From assembly GCA_016195385.1 (NCBI GenBank), contig JACPZS010000100.1, positions 1 to 64,000 of the forward strand: a DNA stretch of 64,000 nucleotides, read 5' to 3'. Below the pieces are notes generated by a model that saw nothing but the letters and a program-made list of their open reading frames with translations, searched no databases and was not told the DNA's origin. Positions 24,425 through 32,943 of the stretch are shown one piece after another (the stretch's first letter is position 1; each line of letters begins with the position of its first letter). Origin of the DNA: Verrucomicrobiota bacterium (GTDB lineage: Bacteria > Verrucomicrobiota > Verrucomicrobiia > Limisphaerales > JACPZS01). The position numbers were made by a program, and so were the translations under genes.

Positions 24425-24876
24425 AAAAAAACCTCAGCCATCTCGATGCGAAAGGCGAAGCCAGCATGGTGGATGTCTCACGCAAGCCAATACAATTGCG
24501 CGAAGCCGTGGCGCGCGGTGAAATTCGTTTGCAGCCCGCGACGCTCGAACTCATCAACTCCGACCGCATCGCCAAAGGCAACGTGCTGGCGACGGCGCGG
24601 CTCGCCGGCATCATGGCTGCCAAGCGAACCGGCGAACTCATACCGCTTTGCCACCCGCTGCCGATTACGCATTGCGAAGTGAATTTTGAAATCCCCGACA
24701 GTGGAGATCGCATCCTGATTACCGCCTCCGCAAAAATCGCCGCGAAAACCGGTGTGGAGATGGAGGCGCTTACGGCTGTAAGCGTGGCCGCGCTCACGGT
24801 TTACGACATGTGCAAAGCGGTGGACAAGGAAATGCGGATTACAGACGTAAAACTCGTTTCAAAAACGAAAGTCTGA
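24421..24876 (+). CDS. moaC: Cyclic pyranopterin monophosphate synthase MoaC
   Basis: The 151-residue protein has the MoaC signature: LSHLDAKGEASMVDVSRKP, the core IAKGNVLATARLAGIMAAKRTGELIPLCHPLPITH, and KTGVEMEALTAVSVAALTVYDMCKAVDKEM. It forms cPMP from the MoaA product in molybdopterin synthesis. A mog/moaB-type gene follows 600 bp downstream with one small gene between. Overlap with vapC by 4 bp suggests coupling. Confidence 0.97.
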   Translation: MKKNLSHLDAKGEASMVDVSRKPIQLREAVARGEIRLQPATLELINSDRIAKGNVLATARLAGIMAAKRTGELIPLCHPLPITHCEVNFEIPDSGDRILITASAKIAAKTGVEMEALTAVSVAALTVYDMCKAVDKEMRITDVKLVSKTKV

Positions 24877-24903
24877 GACGAAACGAAACGGTCGAGATGA
24901 GTC

Positions 24904-25446
24904 ATGGGCGAAATACAAATTCACATTGCGCGCGGAGAACTCGAACTCGGTGTGCTGCCAATGAGCGAAGTCCGTGAACTGCTCGCTTCTGAATTTTTGC
25001 TTCCAACCGATAGTTACAAGAACCCCGGGCAGGTTGGCTGGCAGCCACTTTCCGAATTACTGCCCGTAGTTGAAACAAAAACTGCGTCCGTCTCCTCGAA
25101 AATACGGAGCACGTTAGCGGGCGCATCAAGCGTAGTGCGAAAAACTGCGAATGACGTTGCGGCGAAAATCTCATCCGCGGCCGAGCACAAGAAAACGCAA
25201 ATGGCTGCCGCCTCGAATCGGATGCTCGAAGATTTTATTCCCGCGTTGCGGTCGCTCGTCGGTACCGCACTGGCAAAATCATCGCAAACTGTTGAAGCAG
25301 CTTTACGCGACGAGGCGTTGCTTCGGAAGGTCTTCGGCGCAGTTTACGATTTACTGCCGAAACCAGTGCGCCGGTTCGTAAGCGAGGAAGTGTTCGTAGA
25401 GTTCTGCCTGGGGCATCGACAGCGGTTGCTCAACAAATCCTCGTGA
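24904..25446 (+). CDS. Hypothetical protein with GYF_2-like N-terminus
   Basis: The first ~50 residues (IQIHIARGELELGVLPMSEVRELLASEFLLPTDSYKNPGQVGWQPLSEL) follow the pattern of the bacterial GYF_2 domain: a short strand, GxxxxxEV helix, then PTDxxxxxGxxGWxPLSEL. The middle is Ala/Ser/Lys-rich and helical, and the C-terminal ~60 residues are a compact helical region (VYDLLPKPVRRFVSEEVFVEFCLGHRQRLL). No signal peptide or membrane segment. It lies between moaC and mog, but a link to molybdenum cofactor is only positional. Confidence 0.78.
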   Translation: MGEIQIHIARGELELGVLPMSEVRELLASEFLLPTDSYKNPGQVGWQPLSELLPVVETKTASVSSKIRSTLAGASSVVRKTANDVAAKISSAAEHKKTQMAAASNRMLEDFIPALRSLVGTALAKSSQTVEAALRDEALLRKVFGAVYDLLPKPVRRFVSEEVFVEFCLGHRQRLLNKSS

Positions 25447-25477
25447 CCTCACTCACGGCTTTGCTAAAAAGAAGCCC

Positions 25478-25960
25478 ATGCAAATTCACGTTGGCATTAT
25501 TACGATTTCAGATCGCGCGTCGAAGGGACTTTACGATGACCTCGGCGGGCCGGCCCTCAAAAAGGCCGCCGCAGGTTACGGCTGGAAAATTTTGACGGAC
25601 GCGCTCGTGCCCGATGAGAAGCGCGACATCCAGCGGGCAATCCGCGAACAGATTACCAAGGGCTGCTCGCTCATTCTCACCACCGGGGGCACGGGTGTGG
25701 CGTTGCGCGACGTGACGCCGGAAGCCGTGCGTGAAATCGCGACGCGTGAACTGCCCGGCTTCGGCGAAGTGATGCGGATGGAGTCCCTGAAAATCACCAA
25801 GAACGCAATCCTCTCTCGCAACCTCGCCGCTGTGGTGGACAAAGCGCTGGTGATTTGTCTGCCCGGCAAACCAAGCGGCGCAGTGGAGTGCCTCGGCTTC
25901 GTCATTGGCGCGATCCCACACTGCGTCGAGGTGCTGCAAGAAGTGCCGACGAGTTGCTAG
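25478..25960 (+). CDS. mog: Molybdopterin adenylyltransferase (MogA/MoaB family)
   Basis: 160 residues with the MoCF-biosynthesis fold: VGIITISDRASKGLYDDLGGPAL, LILTTGGTGVALRDVTPEAV, ELPGFGEVMRMESLK and VICLPGKPSGAVECLGFV. The enzyme adenylates molybdopterin before metal insertion. MogA and MoaB are hard to separate by sequence alone; the symbol follows the usual annotation. It completes a small moa/mog cluster with moaC. Confidence 0.9.
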   Translation: MQIHVGIITISDRASKGLYDDLGGPALKKAAAGYGWKILTDALVPDEKRDIQRAIREQITKGCSLILTTGGTGVALRDVTPEAVREIATRELPGFGEVMRMESLKITKNAILSRNLAAVVDKALVICLPGKPSGAVECLGFVIGAIPHCVEVLQEVPTSC

Positions 25961-26014
25961 GCAGAACTTTTTGCCGCGAGATCTCGTGCATCCAAACGTT
26001 GGTTCTCTTGCGAA

Positions 26015-29000
26015 TCAGTCTTGCGGCACGGCACGGTAGAAGCACTGACTCATGTGGCTCGCCATGGAATCGCGCAATTGGATTAGGCCGTCTCTCGCGA
26101 CGAAAACACCGACATCGCTCCAGTGCCGCAAATCAGCCGACGCCTGGACGAGAAAACTGCGTCCAGTTTCAGCGGGAAATGAAATCAAGCACTCACCGTC
26201 GCCAACAAGCATCAAACAGCTCGGCGGCGCAAAATTCGCAACGAAATTGTCCCCGCCAGCCACGCCGACCTCCTGGCCATCAAAAGCAGCTCGGCCGGAG
26301 AAAACGGCGTTATTGTTCAACGCCGGCGGGTTATTCAAATGGTAAAACAATGAACGCGTTGCTGGTTCGTGGAACACGCCCCACCGAATCGTTCGCGAAG
26401 ATTCGTCGAAAACGCCGTCGCTGCTGATTTCGGAAATTGCCCAGCCTGTGGGGATCGATTCTTCGACTGCGTAAGCTGCCGCGAACGGCGACGGCGTAAC
26501 AAGCAGTTCAATTTCAAGTTCATCACCAACAGGCGACTTTGCACCGATGAACCGTTTGACTGAATTGGCTGCCCTTAACTCCGTTGAAGCGCCAATGCCG
26601 TTCTCCGTCACCGACTGCACTCCTGGCCCTTTCTTGTTCACCCACCAGAGCGGTGCCGGTCCCGCCTGCGGATCGAAAACGTAATCCTCGCCATTCTTCC
26701 ACAGTTCGCCGGCGCGCGTCACATAGTTCAACGGGATCGGATTCGGTCCGATGGGCCATGCCTCATTCTTCTTCCACGCGGCGGCGTATGCGGTCAATTC
26801 GGCAAGCGTGATGCGGTGGTCGGCGGGGTCGATATCGGCGGGATGCAACTAAAATGTTCCAAGCGTGTCGTCACCGACGACTGCGCTTTGCACGCCATCG
26901 GATGATGCGTTGCCGTTGAATTTTTTCGCACCGGTTTCTTTCGCCGGCGGAGTCACTTCGTAGGTCAACGCGCGCGGTTTGCTGTCGAAGAACGGGCCGA
27001 ATTTCACGCGCCCGTGCGCCGAATCGAACACGCCGCCATCACTGATCGCGCTCACGATCCAGCCCGCCGGCGGTTCGTCTTCAACGGCATGAGTCACCGT
27101 GTTTTCATTCGGCCCGGTTTGCAAAATCACCTGCAACGCCTGCCCCGGCACGTAGCCGGGTGGCAGTCGGCGCTTCACGAAAGGAACGGTTGGCACAGCC
27201 TGGACGATCACGACCACCGCCGATGATGAGATGGCCATGTCGCCGCCGAGGATCGCAGAAGCAACGAGCTTGTAAGTGCCGGGTGGAACATTTCTCCATA
27301 CGAATCCGTAAGGCGGAGCCGTGACCACGGCAAGGAATTGGTCGCCGATGGAAAAGCTGACTTGATCGACCCGCTCCGCGGCGGCGGTAATTATCGCGGT
27401 AACCGGGATGTCGCTTCCAGATGGAAACACTACTCCGTTCTTCGGACTGCTGATCTCAATGGCAGGCCTTGGATTCGGCACTGGCGCGTCAAGAATCGTG
27501 ATGGTCGCGCTCTTCGGCGAACCGACGAAGTAATCATCCTCCGGCCCTGGCTTCACGATGAAGACCAATTGAGTCAACGTCACAATCACGGTTTCATCGC
27601 CTTCGGAAATTTTGTCGGGAATCGGCACGACTTTGATTTCCACCTCGTCTTCGCCAGCAGGAATGACGGCTTCACCAGAAAGTTTTTCGTAGTCCACGCC
27701 GTTCTGCGCGGAACCACTCACCGAGTACCGCACGTTGAGTTTCGTGCGCGGCTCGCCCGTCCGCGAGATTTTGAAACTGCCAGGATTCTTCGAGTTCGCC
27801 TCCGCAACCGTTTTGTCCTTGGCGATGATCGTCACCGTCGGGGTAAGATTTTGTTCGACGACTTTAATCGTGATGGGCGCGGACTTCGTGGTCGCGCCTT
27901 GATCGTCCTTCGCCTCCGCGGTCAATTTGTAACTCCCGGCTTTGACGTTGTGCCAGGTGATGCGGAACGGTGATTTGGTGTCCACGCCCAGCAAATTTCC
28001 GTCGGCGAAGAACGAAACCGAAACGACTTTGCCATCCGCATCCGCTGTTGCGGCCTCGATCACCAAATTCGCGGGCGCGACAAATATCTCACCGTCTTTG
28101 GGCACGGTGATGTCTACTTTCGGTGGGATATTCGTGCTTGGCTTTTCCGTAATCGTGACAGTGGCTGAATCCGGCTGGCCCACGGTGTAATCATCCTCCG
28201 GTGGCGGCTGTTGGATGAAAACCAGTTGCTGAAGTTTGAGCGTGACGGTTTCGTCGCCTTCGATGGCTTTGTCGGGCACGGGCACCACGTTGATGTTTGC
28301 CGATGCCGCTCCCGCCGGAATGACCACCAAGCCGGAGAGTTTTGCATAGTCCACGCCGTTACTTGCCGTGCCACTGACGGCATAGCGCACGTTGAGTTTC
28401 GTTTGCAGACTCCCGGTCCGCCGCACGGCGAATTTCCCGGGCGCTCCTGGGTTCAATTCCGTGGCCAACGGATTCGTCGCGGTGATGGTCACAACATTCG
28501 GAACCCGCTCCGCCAGCACGCGAATGGCGACCGGCACCGAAGTCGTGGTCGCTCCCTGATTGTCCGTCGCGATCGCGGTCAGCAAATACACTCCGGGCGT
28601 GCTCTTCTTGAAGCTGAGTTGAAAAACGTCAATCGGTTTCGCACTGGCAGGATTATTTGTCGCGACGCCGAGCGATTTCCCGTTCGCAAAAAATTCCACG
28701 GACTTGACGGTTCCGTCTGGATCTTGCGCGCTGGCGGTAACTTGAATTTCCGCGCCAGCCTGAAAAAATTGCCCGTTCGTCGGCGAGAGAATATTTACCC
28801 CCGGCGGCAGAGTCACCGCCGACTTGGCGTCGAAAATCGTGACGGTTGATTTGGGCACCGTTCCCAGCAACGCCCGGACGCGGTCGAATTGGTATCGCCA
28901 CGCCGAAGCACCGTGACCGTCACGGTCGAATTCGTTTCACTCACCAAAAAATGAGCCGTCGCAAACTCCAGCACATTCGTTGTCGGCGCTGGAATCGGCG

Positions 29001-29109
29001 GCAGCGGTGGCAACTCCGCCGAATTCGCGACCGTCACCGGCAGCGCGCCGGCGAGCAGCGCCACCGCGATCAGAAAATTTGAAAAACCGGCGAGAGTGTT
29101 CCTTTTCAT
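26015..29109 (-). pseudogene. Secreted Calx-beta/Ig-like repeat protein, broken at two points
   Basis: Three track ORFs form one former gene. The start is ATG 29109 (MKRNTLAGFSNFLIAVALLAG, signal peptide), reading into LEFATAHFLVSETNSTVTVTVLRRGDT. Near 28880 the frame changes to ALLGTVPKSTVTIFDAKS with the middle of the Calx-beta domain missing. The main frame (28870-26849) then has Ig/Big-like and Calx-beta repeats in alternation. It meets an in-frame TAG at 26849-26851, and the same frame continues as LHPADIDPADHRITLAELTAYAAAWKK..FYRAVPQD to 26015. The product would be a large surface protein. Both lesions could be assembly faults. Confidence 0.82.
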
Positions 29110-29356
29110 GGCATCACAAATTTTGAAGATTGACTGACTCACTGACATCACTGACCGAATCACGCGTCCATGCTCGCCCACAGGGCAAGCGGAGGGAACG
29201 CGACTGAGATTTCGGCGTCGGTGATTGCATTCGTGCTTTTGTTCGGCGCTAAAGTAGCGCAACCGCGCCGCATTGCAAATTGCCGGAGTCGTGATCGCAG
29301 TTGAACTTTTCCGGAATCATGTAAACAATGCCCGCGTTGCAAATTTCGATTCGCGC

Positions 29357-30598
29357 ATGAAAACAACTGCCTTCTTCGTGAGCATCCTGTTCGCCGGCCT
29401 GCTCTGCGCCGCCGCCAATGAATCAGGATTGATCATCAATCGTCCGGCTACTCCGGCCGCCAAGCCACCGCCGGGCGTCGAGGCCGCGCAGGCGCTTTCG
29501 ACCATCACCGGTGTCGCGATTTCGCCGCTCGCGGGCATGGGCGCCGTCGGCGCCTGGAAATACTTCAAGGCAGCGCCCGAACGCCGAACGCGGCTCGCGT
29601 GGTACGCGCAGCCGTACTTCTGGCTGCCGGCGTTGATCGTTGTCGTGCTGGTCGGGTTGAAAGACATCCTTGGCACCGCCGCGCCGCCGGGTTTGAAAAA
29701 GCCGTTCGATGTGGCCGAAGTTATCGAAAATAAATTGAGCGGACTGGTCGCCGCCGGAGCCTTCGTTCCGCTTGTGGCGTCAATTTTTTCGCGCCACGAC
29801 GACGCGGCCAATTTTGGCGGCAGCGCGCTCGCCGCGTTCGGCCTCCACAACGCAGGGCTGGCGATGATCGATCTACCGGCGGTGGGCAACGTGCTGCTGA
29901 TGCCGTTCGCCATCGCGTCGTTCGGCCTCGTCTGGCTGGTGTCGCACACGATTCACATCCTGATTTTGATCAGCCCGTTCGGAGCGGTGGACGCCGCGCT
30001 GAAAGCATTCCGGACGTTTCTCGTTGGCGCGCTCACCGTGACGTCATTCACGAATCCCTATCTCGGCGCGGTCATGTCGCTGGTCATCATCGCGCTCGCG
30101 TATTTTCTGGCCGGGTGGTCGTTCCGTTGGATGGTTTTTGGCTCCGTGTTTACGTGGGATTTTTTCACCGGCAGCCGGCATCGTTTCGCGCCGACGACGA
30201 ACAACGCCTGGATGTTTTCCGCGCTCAAGTTCGACCAGACGCCCGTGCGCACTTACGGAAAATTGTCGCGCGATGAAGCCGGCCAGCTTCGTTTTCAATA
30301 TCGCCCCTGGCTCGTCGCGCCGCGGCGCAGCGTCGCCCTGCCTGCCGTCGAACCATCAGTCGGGCGCGGTCTGCTCCACTCCGAAATCGTGTCAGCCGAA
30401 CGAGCCGATGCGCCGCAGCGAACGCTGTTCCTCCTCCCGCCGCGCTACCGCAATCACGAAGCCGAACTCGCGAGCCTCTTCGCTTTGGAAGGTGTGTGCG
30501 ACATCGGCCTGCGCAAAGGATTCAAAGCAATCTGGCGCTGGTGCGCCGGAATTTTCGGTGTTCGTCCGAAAGCGCATTCGCTGAGTGCGGGTACGTAA
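29357..30598 (+). CDS. Multi-pass membrane protein, unknown function
   Basis: ATG 29357 (MKTTAFFVSILFAGLLCAAANESG) starts with a signal-like helix. Further hydrophobic segments lie near residues 55-70, 95-115, 135-155, 185-225 and 240-275, and the C-terminal ~140 residues are soluble and basic. I cannot name the family. The 3' end (AKAHSLSAGT) abuts a GTTAGGC core, and the DNA for the last codons resembles an attC arm, so the gene end touches the cassette array. The 247 bp upstream hold no gene. Confidence 0.75.
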   Translation: MKTTAFFVSILFAGLLCAAANESGLIINRPATPAAKPPPGVEAAQALSTITGVAISPLAGMGAVGAWKYFKAAPERRTRLAWYAQPYFWLPALIVVVLVGLKDILGTAAPPGLKKPFDVAEVIENKLSGLVAAGAFVPLVASIFSRHDDAANFGGSALAAFGLHNAGLAMIDLPAVGNVLLMPFAIASFGLVWLVSHTIHILILISPFGAVDAALKAFRTFLVGALTVTSFTNPYLGAVMSLVIIALAYFLAGWSFRWMVFGSVFTWDFFTGSRHRFAPTTNNAWMFSALKFDQTPVRTYGKLSRDEAGQLRFQYRPWLVAPRRSVALPAVEPSVGRGLLHSEIVSAERADAPQRTLFLLPPRYRNHEAELASLFALEGVCDIGLRKGFKAIWRWCAGIFGVRPKAHSLSAGT

Positions 30599-30601
30599 TC
30601 T

Positions 30602-30608
30602 GTTAGGC
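30602..30608 (+). other. GTTAGGC core site at the 5' edge of the cassette array
   Basis: GTTAGGC matches the attC right-core consensus GTTRRRY and is identical to the right core of the attC at 30976-31068. The preceding bases (TTCGCTGAGTGCGGGT) resemble the right arm of that attC (GTCGCTGAGCTTGGGT). I see no matching left half, so this may be a partial site or recombination boundary. Confidence 0.5.
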
Positions 30609-30621
30609 CGCACTACGCCCT

Positions 30622-30981
30622 GTGCCATATTTCATCATCCTACCAGCCTATGTTGCGCTCCTGCTATTCCTCATCATTGCAGCGGTCGTCACGCGCTGCG
30701 TTGCGAGGTGGCGCGCGGCTAGCGGCTACATCGTTGGCGGCACAGTCGGCACTTTGCCCGGCTTCATCATCGCCAACGTCATCGTTACGCTGGCGGGCAT
30801 CTTGCCTGTCTTGGTCACACAGAAGATTTCACCGCCGCAGTGGTTGCAGCAGGTCGTTGCCATCATCGTCGGGTTCATTCTCATTCTCGGGCCGTTCGTC
30901 GCCTCAGCCATTGGCGTCGTCCTCGGATTCGCAGCCGGGGCGTTCTTTGTCCTCAAGCGACGGAGGAGACGTGCGGCCTAA
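30622..30981 (+). CDS. Cassette gene 1: small membrane protein
   Basis: GTG 30622 starts a 119-residue protein with three strong hydrophobic helices (FIILPAYVALLLFLIIAAVV, GFIIANVIVTLAGILPVLV, IIVGFILILGPFVASAIGVVLGF) and a poly-Arg tail (KRRRRRAA). No family is recognised. It sits 14 bp after a GTTAGGC core, and its TAA stop lies inside the left core (GCCTAAC) of the next attC, as in typical integron cassettes where the gene fills the cassette. Confidence 0.75.
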   Translation: MPYFIILPAYVALLLFLIIAAVVTRCVARWRAASGYIVGGTVGTLPGFIIANVIVTLAGILPVLVTQKISPPQWLQQVVAIIVGFILILGPFVASAIGVVLGFAAGAFFVLKRRRRRAA

Positions 30982-31068
30982 CCATGCGCTGCAGCGAACC
31001 CGGCCATCGCGTCCAGGTTGCAAGCGAACGCCCTCGTGGGCCGGGTCGCTGAGCTTGGGTCGTTAGGC
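30976..31068 (+). repeat. attC recombination site (integron cassette), near-canonical
   Basis: The site runs from GCCTAAC (30976) to GTTAGGC (31062), an inverted pair matching RYYYAAC/GTTRRRY. The inner arms CAGCGAACCCGGCC (30992-31005) and GGCCGGGTCGCTG (31039-31051) are complementary except for one unpaired A, the extrahelical base typical of attC. Unpaired spacers and a ~33-nt loop complete the hairpin. The length of 93 bp is within the known range. Its translation gives the recurring junk peptide NHALQRTRPSRPGC. Confidence 0.88.
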
Positions 31069-31080
31069 GACTTCGCGCGT

Positions 31081-31323
31081 ATGTCAGACACCTCGGATCA
31101 TTTCACTGTGAAGCTTGGCAAGCTAGCGCGGACGATTGATTACGACGACCCACACGGCCATATCCTTTTCACGTTTGACGCTGGATCGAAAGGCAACACG
31201 TCACTCTGTTTGGAGCATCACGCTCCGCAGACTTCGCGCACTCCGCGTTACGCCATCGCCTTTGAGCGCGCGAAGCAGTATTTGGAGTCATGCGGATACG
31301 AGGTTGAGATTTATGGTGAGTAG
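31081..31323 (+). CDS. Cassette gene 2: small hypothetical protein
   Basis: ATG 31081 (MSDTSDHFTVKLGKLARTIDYDDPHGHILFTFDAGSKGN) encodes 80 residues; the track start at 31018 reads from inside attC and is wrong. It is a small soluble protein of mixed alpha/beta character ending in FERAKQYLESCGYEVEIYGE. No family is recognised. It begins 12 bp after the attC right core and ends 12 bp before the next left core, fitting a cassette gene. Confidence 0.72.
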   Translation: MSDTSDHFTVKLGKLARTIDYDDPHGHILFTFDAGSKGNTSLCLEHHAPQTSRTPRYAIAFERAKQYLESCGYEVEIYGE

Positions 31324-31335
31324 TCACGACAAGTC

Positions 31336-31429
31336 ACTTAACCATGCGCTGTTACCTAACCCGGCCATCGCGCTCCGGTTGCAAACGAACGCCCTCGTGG
31401 GCAGGGTCGTCGAGCTTGAGTCGTTCGAC
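31336..31429 (+). repeat. Second attC site, degenerate right core
   Basis: The left core ACTTAAC matches RYYYAAC. The body (CCATGCGCTG.., CCCGGCCATCGCG, GCGAACGCCCTCGTGGGC-type bases) closely copies the first attC. The right core reads GTTCGAC instead of GTTRRRY, and the inner arms pair only partly. It probably marks the 3' end of the array and may no longer be active. From 31430 to 31641 I see no gene, only short frames. Confidence 0.75.
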
Positions 31430-31641
31430 CAGGCGCGAAAGCGAGCACGCCTTCAATTTCCGCATCCGCCTGAGCGACTTCCATCAAAAAGCTCGGAGCA
31501 GTTCATTTGAATCGGTCTTGTTCTTTTGTTCGCTTGAATGAGCGCCACTAAAAACACCGCTTTTTTTCTTGCTGCGCGACAACTTTTCGACAAAGCGGTT
31601 GGAACTTGCGGCCCGCCGCAATTTCTAAGAAAGTCGGCGGC

Positions 31642-31902
31642 ATGAACATCGGTTGGATTTACAAGGATGGCGAAGTGATTGAACTTCCGTCGCTCTCGGC
31701 CGTCATCCACAAAGAGGATACCTGGCACGTCTCCACCTGCCCGGAATTGGGCGTGGCCAGTCAAGGCAAGACCCGCAAGGAAGCGTACGCCATGCTGGCG
31801 GAAGCCGTGGAACTCTGGCTGGAAACCGCCAGCTCCAAAGAGATCAAACGCCGGGTAAAATTGGGCGGCAGCGTTCAGCCCCTCAAATTGGCTCATGCCT
31901 AA
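31642..31902 (+). CDS. hicB: HicB-family antitoxin (first HicBA pair)
   Basis: ATG 31642 (MNIGWIYKDGEVIELPSLSAVIHKEDTWHVSTCPELGVASQGKTRKEAYAMLAEAVELWL) shows the HicB half-fold with the CPELGVxSQGxTxxEA signature; 86 residues. The C-terminal ~20 residues are short, without a clear DNA-binding domain. It overlaps the HicA gene by 8 bp, in antitoxin-first order. It lies just downstream of the cassette array, but I see no attC core right after the pair, so it is not shown to be a cassette. Confidence 0.85.
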   Translation: MNIGWIYKDGEVIELPSLSAVIHKEDTWHVSTCPELGVASQGKTRKEAYAMLAEAVELWLETASSKEIKRRVKLGGSVQPLKLAHA

Positions 31903-32119
31903 ACTTCGTCCGCTTTCCGCTGCCGAAGTCGGCCGGCTTCTTGGCAAGCATGGCTTTGCGTTCGTGCATCAACGTGGCAGTCATCTCATCTACCGCAGAC
32001 AGTTGCCGGCGGGCGACAGCGCCACCGTTCCCGTTCCCAACCGGCGCGAAATTCCCGTGGGCACGCTCAAATCCATCATCAGCCTGAGTGGCTTGGACGA
32101 AATGTTGTTCCGCAAGTGA
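31895..32119 (+). CDS. hicA: HicA-family mRNA interferase toxin (first pair)
   Basis: The 74-residue protein matches HicA/YcfA: PLSAAEVGRLLGKHGFAFVHQRGSHLIYRR with the catalytic His in GSH, then VPVPNRREIPVGTLKSIISLSGL. HicA cleaves mRNA and is neutralised by HicB. It appears intact. Confidence 0.9.
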   Translation: MPKLRPLSAAEVGRLLGKHGFAFVHQRGSHLIYRRQLPAGDSATVPVPNRREIPVGTLKSIISLSGLDEMLFRK

Positions 32120-32154
32120 AGTCGGAAAAGTTGCGGTGAAACAAATTGCGCGTC

Positions 32155-32370
32155 TCACTTTTCTCCGCGCGGCGTGGGACGGAATTCGTTGAGATCCAAT
32201 TTGCCATTATGCACCACGCGGATGCGTGAGCCGAATTTGCCCTGCGCGTAAAGCAGACTGTCCAGGCGGTAATCTACTTTCTGCGACTCAATGATGGATT
32301 TGATGCGCCGGCCCATCGAAATGTTCCGCAGATAAACGGTGATCGGTTGCGTGACCGAACCGAGGCGCGG
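32155..32370 (-). pseudogene. C-terminal remnant of an unknown gene
   Basis: On the minus strand one frame reads GSVTQPITVYLRNISMGRR, IIESQKVDYRLDSLLYAQG and GKLDLNEFRPTPRGEK with a TGA at 32155-32157. The segment has good protein character but no start; upstream the frame stops near 32385. Its 5' part seems cut at the same point where the CbiX-like remnant begins on the other strand. I do not recognise the family. Confidence 0.55.
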
Positions 32371-32900
32371 GGCGCAGACACTTTTTTACTGCGGCCCCAT
32401 CAGCACGCACGCGAGCATGACGAATGTAATTCTCGCCCGCGCGCGTGACATCATCGAGCAGCATCCCTTCCCGCGCGCGCCGAAACCCAAGGACATCGCG
32501 CTGTTCATCGCCGGGCACGGCACGGGCAACAACGAAAACTCGCGCGTGGCCATCGAACGCCAGGTGGAACTCATCCGCGCGCGACGAATACGCCGAGGTT
32601 CACGCCGCGTTCATGGAGGAAGACCCGCGCATCGACGAATGCTACCGGCTTGCGCAGGCGAAGCACATCGTCATGGTGCCCTTCTTCATCAGCGACGGCC
32701 TGCATTCCTACGAGGACATCCCGATGCTGCTCGGCGAAACGGAGAAAACCGTGCGCGAGCGGATGCGCTGCGGCCAGCCGACCTGGCGCAACCCGACCGA
32801 GAAGAATGGCAAACTCGTCTGGTACACCGCCAGCATCGGCAGCGAACCCCACATCGCGGAGGTGATTTTGGAACGCGTTGGTGAGATGGCAATTCTGTGA
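32371..32900 (+). pseudogene. CbiX-type (sirohydrochlorin chelatase-like) gene, 5'-truncated and frameshifted
   Basis: Frame 1 reads LFYCGPISTHASMTNVILARA..KDIALFIAGHGTGNNENSRVAIERQVELIRA, the linker and second repeat of a two-domain CbiX-like protein. At ~32580, in a CGCGCGCG run, the frame changes and continues as DEYAEVHAAFMEEDPRIDECYRLAQAKHIVMVPFFISDGLHSYEDIP..SIGSEPHIAEVILERV. A shift of one or two bases restores the reading. The first domain is absent; the similarity begins near 32371. CbiX inserts Co or Fe into sirohydrochlorin. Confidence 0.8.
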
Positions 32901-32943
32901 GATTGAATTTTGCGAACGAAGATTTTTTGCTATCGTTCCGTCG

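Noticed and set aside
30650-31066. 138-aa ORF containing NHALQRTRPSRPGC
   Set aside because: It is a frame-shifted reading of cassette gene 1 plus translation of the attC repeat. This peptide recurs wherever such attC sites occur and is not a real protein.
30976-31429. CRISPR-like repeat array
   Set aside because: There are only two copies, ~93 bp long, with hairpin structure and attC core motifs, and genes instead of spacers between them. No cas gene is present.
31642-32119. First HicBA pair as an integron cassette
   Set aside because: The upstream attC right core is degenerate and no attC core follows hicA, so cassette status is not supported. No flanking gene-end duplication was found either.
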